This document shows positions 6,094 to 8,813 of a stretch of 8,813 nt of DNA, one piece after another (position 1 is the first letter of the stretch; every line of letters starts with the position of its first letter). The DNA is from Oscillospiraceae bacterium (GTDB lineage: Bacteria > Bacillota > Clostridia > Oscillospirales > Ruminococcaceae). The position numbers were made by a program, and so were the translations under genes. The stretch lies in contig JAGAEK010000020.1 in the NCBI GenBank assembly GCA_017828835.1, forward strand, positions 1-8,813, in the 5' to 3' direction. The notes under the pieces are model-generated. The model saw only the letters and a list, made by a program, of their open reading frames with translations, was not told where the DNA came from and made no database searches.

Positions 6094-6561
6094 TTATTTT
6101 TTAACGATAACGGCATTATTCAAATGGCAATACATCGCCGTATCTTCATAGTAAGTTTCAAAAACTCCCGATACGGTAAACTCTTCTCCGCTGTCAGGAT
6201 AAAGTTCATCCGGCTTAAGTATAAATTCTATGCCCTGCGCACAGCATGCCGTCGCATCCGAAATAATACAAAAATGATATACGTTTCCGTTATACGCCGA
6301 TTCGTCTTTCGCATATAGCCCTTTCATCGTTATATTCCTTCCGATATATTCTTCGGGGTAAGTCAGCATATTATAGACCTCGGAATACACCATCGTGCTG
6401 CTCATAACCGTCAGGTCGACGTCGCTCATGTTTTTGCTGCTCGTTTCGGTTTTTGACTCACCGTCATTCTTTTGATCCGTACCGCCGTTTCTGCAGGACG
6501 CAAGCGAGATCATCATAAAAACAGCCGCCGCTACGCAAAACAATTTCTTTGCTTTTACCAT
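6094..6561 (-). CDS. Small lipoprotein of unknown function with paired Cys/His residues, in zinc-importer operon
   Basis: A 155-residue protein with a signal peptide (MVKAKK, then a hydrophobic run) and lipobox L-A-S-C with Cys23 as the lipidation site, so it should be anchored outside the membrane. A polar Gly/Asp/Ser/Lys-rich linker (about 24-48) leads to a compact beta-rich domain (about 60-155) that looks OB-fold-like by its strand pattern. Potential metal ligands cluster there: His96, Cys98, Cys106, Cys107, Cys145, His146. The start is the ATG at 6561: the ribosome binding site AAGGAG lies in the last znuB codons and the start is two bases after the znuB stop. A longer open frame reaching 6714 runs inside znuB and lacks these signals. 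A distant link to the C-terminal domain of the DUF1980/YcgQ-like family is possible. Function is not recognised; context suggests zinc handling. Confidence 0.85.
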   Translation of the reverse strand: MVKAKKLFCVAAAVFMMISLASCRNGGTDQKNDGESKTETSSKNMSDVDLTVMSSTMVYSEVYNMLTYPEEYIGRNITMKGLYAKDESAYNGNVYHFCIISDATACCAQGIEFILKPDELYPDSGEEFTVSGVFETYYEDTAMYCHLNNAVIVKK

Positions 6562-6563
6562 AT

Positions 6564-7403
6564 TCAACGCTCCTTTTTGATAAGTCCGAAACCGCAAAAC
6601 GCCAAAAACACAACTATATCGACTCCGACGATAGTGGACCCCACCGGCGTCCCCCACAATATCGAAATGATTATACCTAATATTGCGCAGCTCACCGAAA
6701 GTATCGCCGAACATATCGTTACGGATTTAAAGCTTTTGAAAACTCTCATCGCCGATATCGCCGGAAAAATCACGAGTGCGGATATCAAAAGCGAACCGAC
6801 AAGATTCATCGCAAGCGTTATAACGACCGCCACCGTTACCGCTATCACCAGATTGTAGACGTCGGATTTTATTCCCGTGGCGCGCGCAAAATCCTCATCG
6901 AACGTAATTGCGAAAATCTTATTGTAAAATATCACAAATACCGCCAGTACCGCGATCGAAAGTCCGAAACACAGCCATACCTCCGTCCGCGTCAGCGTCA
7001 AAATCGACGTCGAACCGAAAAGTGAACTGCAAACGTCTCCCGAAAGATTTGCCGACGTTGAGAAAATATTCATCAACAGATATCCCAAGGCAAGCGCTCC
7101 GACGGATATCATCGCTATCGCCGCGTCTCCTTTTATCTTAGTTTTACGTCCGACGCCCAAAAGCAACGCCGCGCATATTATCGTTACCGCAAGAGTAAAC
7201 GGCATATCATCTGTGAGCCCTATCACAGCCGCGACCGCCATAGCTCCGAATGCAACGTGCGCGAGTCCGTCACCTATAAAAGAAAACCTCTTCAAGACCA
7301 GCGTTACTCCCAAAAGAGAAGAACAAAGCGCTATCAGCGCGCCGACTATAAGCGCGTATCTCACGAAAGGATATTGAAAATACATCGCCAGCTTATCAAA
7401 CAC
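6564..7403 (-). CDS. znuB: Zinc ABC transporter, permease (ABC-3 family)
   Basis: A 279-residue polytopic membrane protein, the normal length for ZnuB/AdcB-type permeases, with about eight hydrophobic helices. Family motifs are RFSFIGDGLAHVAFGA at 39-54, the cytoplasmic coupling segment FDEDFARATGI at about 168-178, the VGSLLISALVIFPAISA helix at about 202-218, and WGTPVGSTIV at about 250-259. It would form the channel through which metal delivered by ZnuA passes, driven by ZnuC. The start is GTG at 7403, inside the last codons of znuC; the reading frames overlap by 8 bases, and GAGGAGGAG upstream serves as the ribosome binding site, so translation is coupled. ABC-3 permeases carry zinc, manganese or iron; zinc is favoured by the acidic, His-containing loop of the neighbouring binding protein, but manganese cannot be excluded. 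Confidence 0.95.
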   Translation of the reverse strand: MFDKLAMYFQYPFVRYALIVGALIALCSSLLGVTLVLKRFSFIGDGLAHVAFGAMAVAAVIGLTDDMPFTLAVTIICAALLLGVGRKTKIKGDAAIAMISVGALALGYLLMNIFSTSANLSGDVCSSLFGSTSILTLTRTEVWLCFGLSIAVLAVFVIFYNKIFAITFDEDFARATGIKSDVYNLVIAVTVAVVITLAMNLVGSLLISALVIFPAISAMRVFKSFKSVTICSAILSVSCAILGIIISILWGTPVGSTIVGVDIVVFLAFCGFGLIKKER

Positions 7404-8127
7404 CTTTTTGCTCCTCCTCTTTTTTACCGACCTCGTCGGCGTTGAATATCTTTCCGAACTTACTGTTCAGATAATCTTCTTTGCTTCCGAAAAAATTCTC
7501 TTTCCCTATATGCAGGATATGACTAGCATAGCACATCGCCTGAGAAATATCATGCGTTATCATTATTATCGTGATCCCGTCGTCCTTGTTCAGCGAATTT
7601 ATAAGCTCATACATTTCCGCCGTAACTTTCGGATCCAGACCCGCTGCAGGTTCGTCGAGCAGCAGTATTTTCTTCGTCGCACAAAGCGCCCTCGCAAGCA
7701 ACACTCTTTGCTGCTGTCCGCCCGAAAGCTCTCTGTAACACTTTTTTTCAAGTTCCGCGATCCCCATCTTCGAAAGTTTTTCTCTTGCAAGCTCTTTTTC
7801 TTCTTTTTTATAAAACGGACGAAGCCCGCACTTTCCCTGAAATCCGGAAAGCACTATCTCTCCGACAGATGCCGGGAAATCGCGCTGTACCACCGTCTGC
7901 TGAGGCAGATATCCTATATCGTTTTTTAAGACCCCGTCTCCTCTTATCACTTTTCCGGATATAGCGCTCTGAAGCCCGAGAATGGTTCTCATCAGCGTGC
8001 TCTTACCCGAACCGTTCTCTCCGACGATACAAAGATAATCTCCCGCATCCACGGAAAAATTAAGATCGTTTACTATAACCTTTGAATCATATCCGAGACA
8101 TAGATTCCGACATTCCAGCTGCGCCAA
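7396..8127 (-). CDS. znuC: Zinc ABC transporter, ATP-binding protein
   Basis: Cytoplasmic ATPase that powers the importer. The full ABC set is visible, numbered from the ATG at 8145: Walker A GENGSGKST at 42-50, Q-loop glutamine at 82-83 (GYLPQQ), signature LSGGQQQR at 140-147, Walker B ILLLDEP at 160-166, D-loop AGLDP, and H-loop His198 (ITHD). Length is usual for ZnuC. Start choice: the frame is open to an ATG at 8145 inside znuA, but that ATG lacks a good ribosome binding site. A TTG at 8127 (codon 7) has GGGAGG seven bases upstream, starts 2 bases after the znuA stop, and gives the N-terminus M-A-Q-L-E usual for the family. I therefore favour TTG at 8127 (243 residues). The last codons overlap the znuB start. 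Confidence 0.95.
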   Translation of the reverse strand: MAQLECRNLCLGYDSKVIVNDLNFSVDAGDYLCIVGENGSGKSTLMRTILGLQSAISGKVIRGDGVLKNDIGYLPQQTVVQRDFPASVGEIVLSGFQGKCGLRPFYKKEEKELAREKLSKMGIAELEKKCYRELSGGQQQRVLLARALCATKKILLLDEPAAGLDPKVTAEMYELINSLNKDDGITIIMITHDISQAMCYASHILHIGKENFFGSKEDYLNSKFGKIFNADEVGKKEEEQKGV

Positions 8128-8129
8128 TC

Positions 8130-8813
8130 TTATTCCTCCCACCATTTGCCCATAGCTTCAATAAGTACGTCCAGATTTTTTTCCATTATCGAAAGATACG
8201 TCGCGTCTTTCCATTTTGTCGTTGTTGCCGACTGCATAGAGTCCAACGTGAGTATTTTTTGATCCTTCGTTTTAGTGTTCGCTATCACGGTTTCTGCAAG
8301 CTTGCAGTCGCTCCCTTCGATCGTCATCACTGCTCTCACCCCAAGCTCATCCACCTTTGCCGCAAGTTTCGTTATCGTCTCAAAACTTGCCGCAGTTTCC
8401 GATGAACATCCCGCAAACGCGGCGTAATAATCAAGACTATAATCGTCGGCAAGGTATCTGAACGGAAATCTGTCCGCAAAGACCAACACTCTGTCTTTTC
8501 CGTCCTGTACCGCGTAGGCATATTTTTCTTCAAGCGCACTCAGCTTCTTTGCGTAACTTTTGAAGTTTGCTTCATACTTATCCGCGTTTTCCGGATCTTT
8601 CTCTTTCAGCGCTTGTGCAATTTTTTCGCAAAATACCTCCGCGTTCCGAAGCGATAGCCAAACATGTTCGTCAAGCTCCGGCTCCTCTTCGCCGTGGTCG
8701 TGCTGTTCTTCGCTCTCCATTCCTTCTTTTATCTCTTCTTCAAGCGCGTTCTCTCCGAGTATCTGCAAAAGAGTTATCTCCTTCATATCTTTGTTTTTCT
8801 TTTCCTTTAACGC
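8130..8813 (-). CDS. znuA: Zinc ABC transporter, substrate-binding protein (partial, 5' end beyond window)
   Basis: C-terminal portion of a ZnuA/AdcA/TroA-type metal-binding protein, which would sit outside the membrane and hand zinc to ZnuB. The frame is open to the right edge. The first ATG (8786) is not a believable start, since family members are about 300 residues and the signal peptide and first metal-binding His are missing. Numbered from that ATG: a short acidic loop with H29-D-H31 (about 20-40), the metal-ligand motif DEHVWLS with His41, the long backbone helix (about 45-95), and the second lobe. The position of the usual third histidine (VFHDA in E. coli ZnuA) reads VFADRFPFRYLADDY (about 102-116) and has no His; this looks like a Firmicutes branch with GCSSETAASFETI at about 126-138. 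The stop (8130-8132) is immediately followed by znuC. Confidence 0.93.
   Translation of the reverse strand, partial: ALKEKKNKDMKEITLLQILGENALEEEIKEGMESEEQHDHGEEEPELDEHVWLSLRNAEVFCEKIAQALKEKDPENADKYEANFKSYAKKLSALEEKYAYAVQDGKDRVLVFADRFPFRYLADDYSLDYYAAFAGCSSETAASFETITKLAAKVDELGVRAVMTIEGSDCKLAETVIANTKTKDQKILTLDSMQSATTTKWKDATYLSIMEKNLDVLIEAMGKWWEE

Noticed and set aside
6562..6714. Upstream extension of the lipoprotein gene to an ATG at 6714
   Set aside because: This part lies fully inside znuB in another frame, and it would bury the signal peptide and lipobox 51 residues into the protein. The ATG at 6561 has its own ribosome binding site and an intact signal peptide.
8784..8786. ATG at 8786 as the true start of znuA
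   Set aside because: The frame stays open to the window edge, no good ribosome binding site is close, and the product would lack the signal peptide and the N-terminal lobe of the family.

Overview
The window looks like a chromosomal segment from a low-to-moderate-GC Gram-positive bacterium, most likely a Clostridia/Firmicutes member. This is inferred from strong GGAGG-type ribosome binding sites, a lipoprotein with a lipobox, an ABC zinc importer with a lipoprotein-type binding subunit, a short MetH with a separate reactivation protein, and consensus sigma-A promoters. Nothing fixes the genus. All supported genes lie on the minus strand, so transcription runs from high to low coordinates.

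Right to left, the window starts inside a zinc/manganese-type ABC importer: the C-terminal part of the binding protein ZnuA (cut by the right edge), the ATPase ZnuC and the permease ZnuB. Next come a small lipoprotein of unknown function with paired Cys/His residues, a YbaK/EbsC-family aminoacyl-tRNA deacylase, and a 12-helix MFS transporter of unknown substrate. Last is a methionine-synthesis block: MetF (methylenetetrahydrofolate reductase), a stand-alone MetH reactivation-domain protein, and an 805-residue cobalamin-dependent MetH that lacks that domain. Gaps between these nine genes are at most 27 bases, several stops and starts overlap or nearly touch, and no terminator or promoter is visible between them. 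They could form one long transcript.

Downstream of metH, a perfect-consensus promoter (TTGACA, 17-base spacer, TATAAT) drives two abutting tRNA genes, elongator tRNA-Met(CAT) then tRNA-Glu(TTC), both with encoded CCA. A strong intrinsic terminator starts right after the tRNA-Glu CCA. A second good promoter then drives a gene of which only the first 18 codons (a signal-peptide-like N-terminus) are in the window.

Functionally, MetF makes 5-methyl-THF, MetH moves the methyl group through cobalamin to homocysteine, and the separate activation protein would repair oxidised cobalamin using AdoMet. MetH holds homocysteine on a Cys3 zinc site, which gives a plausible but unproven reason for linkage to zinc import. 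I see no CRISPR array, insertion sequence, phage gene or cobalamin/SAM riboswitch. Most of the content is conserved housekeeping metabolism. The least-explained items are the Cys/His-rich lipoprotein, the orphan MFS transporter and the arrangement of the whole cluster.
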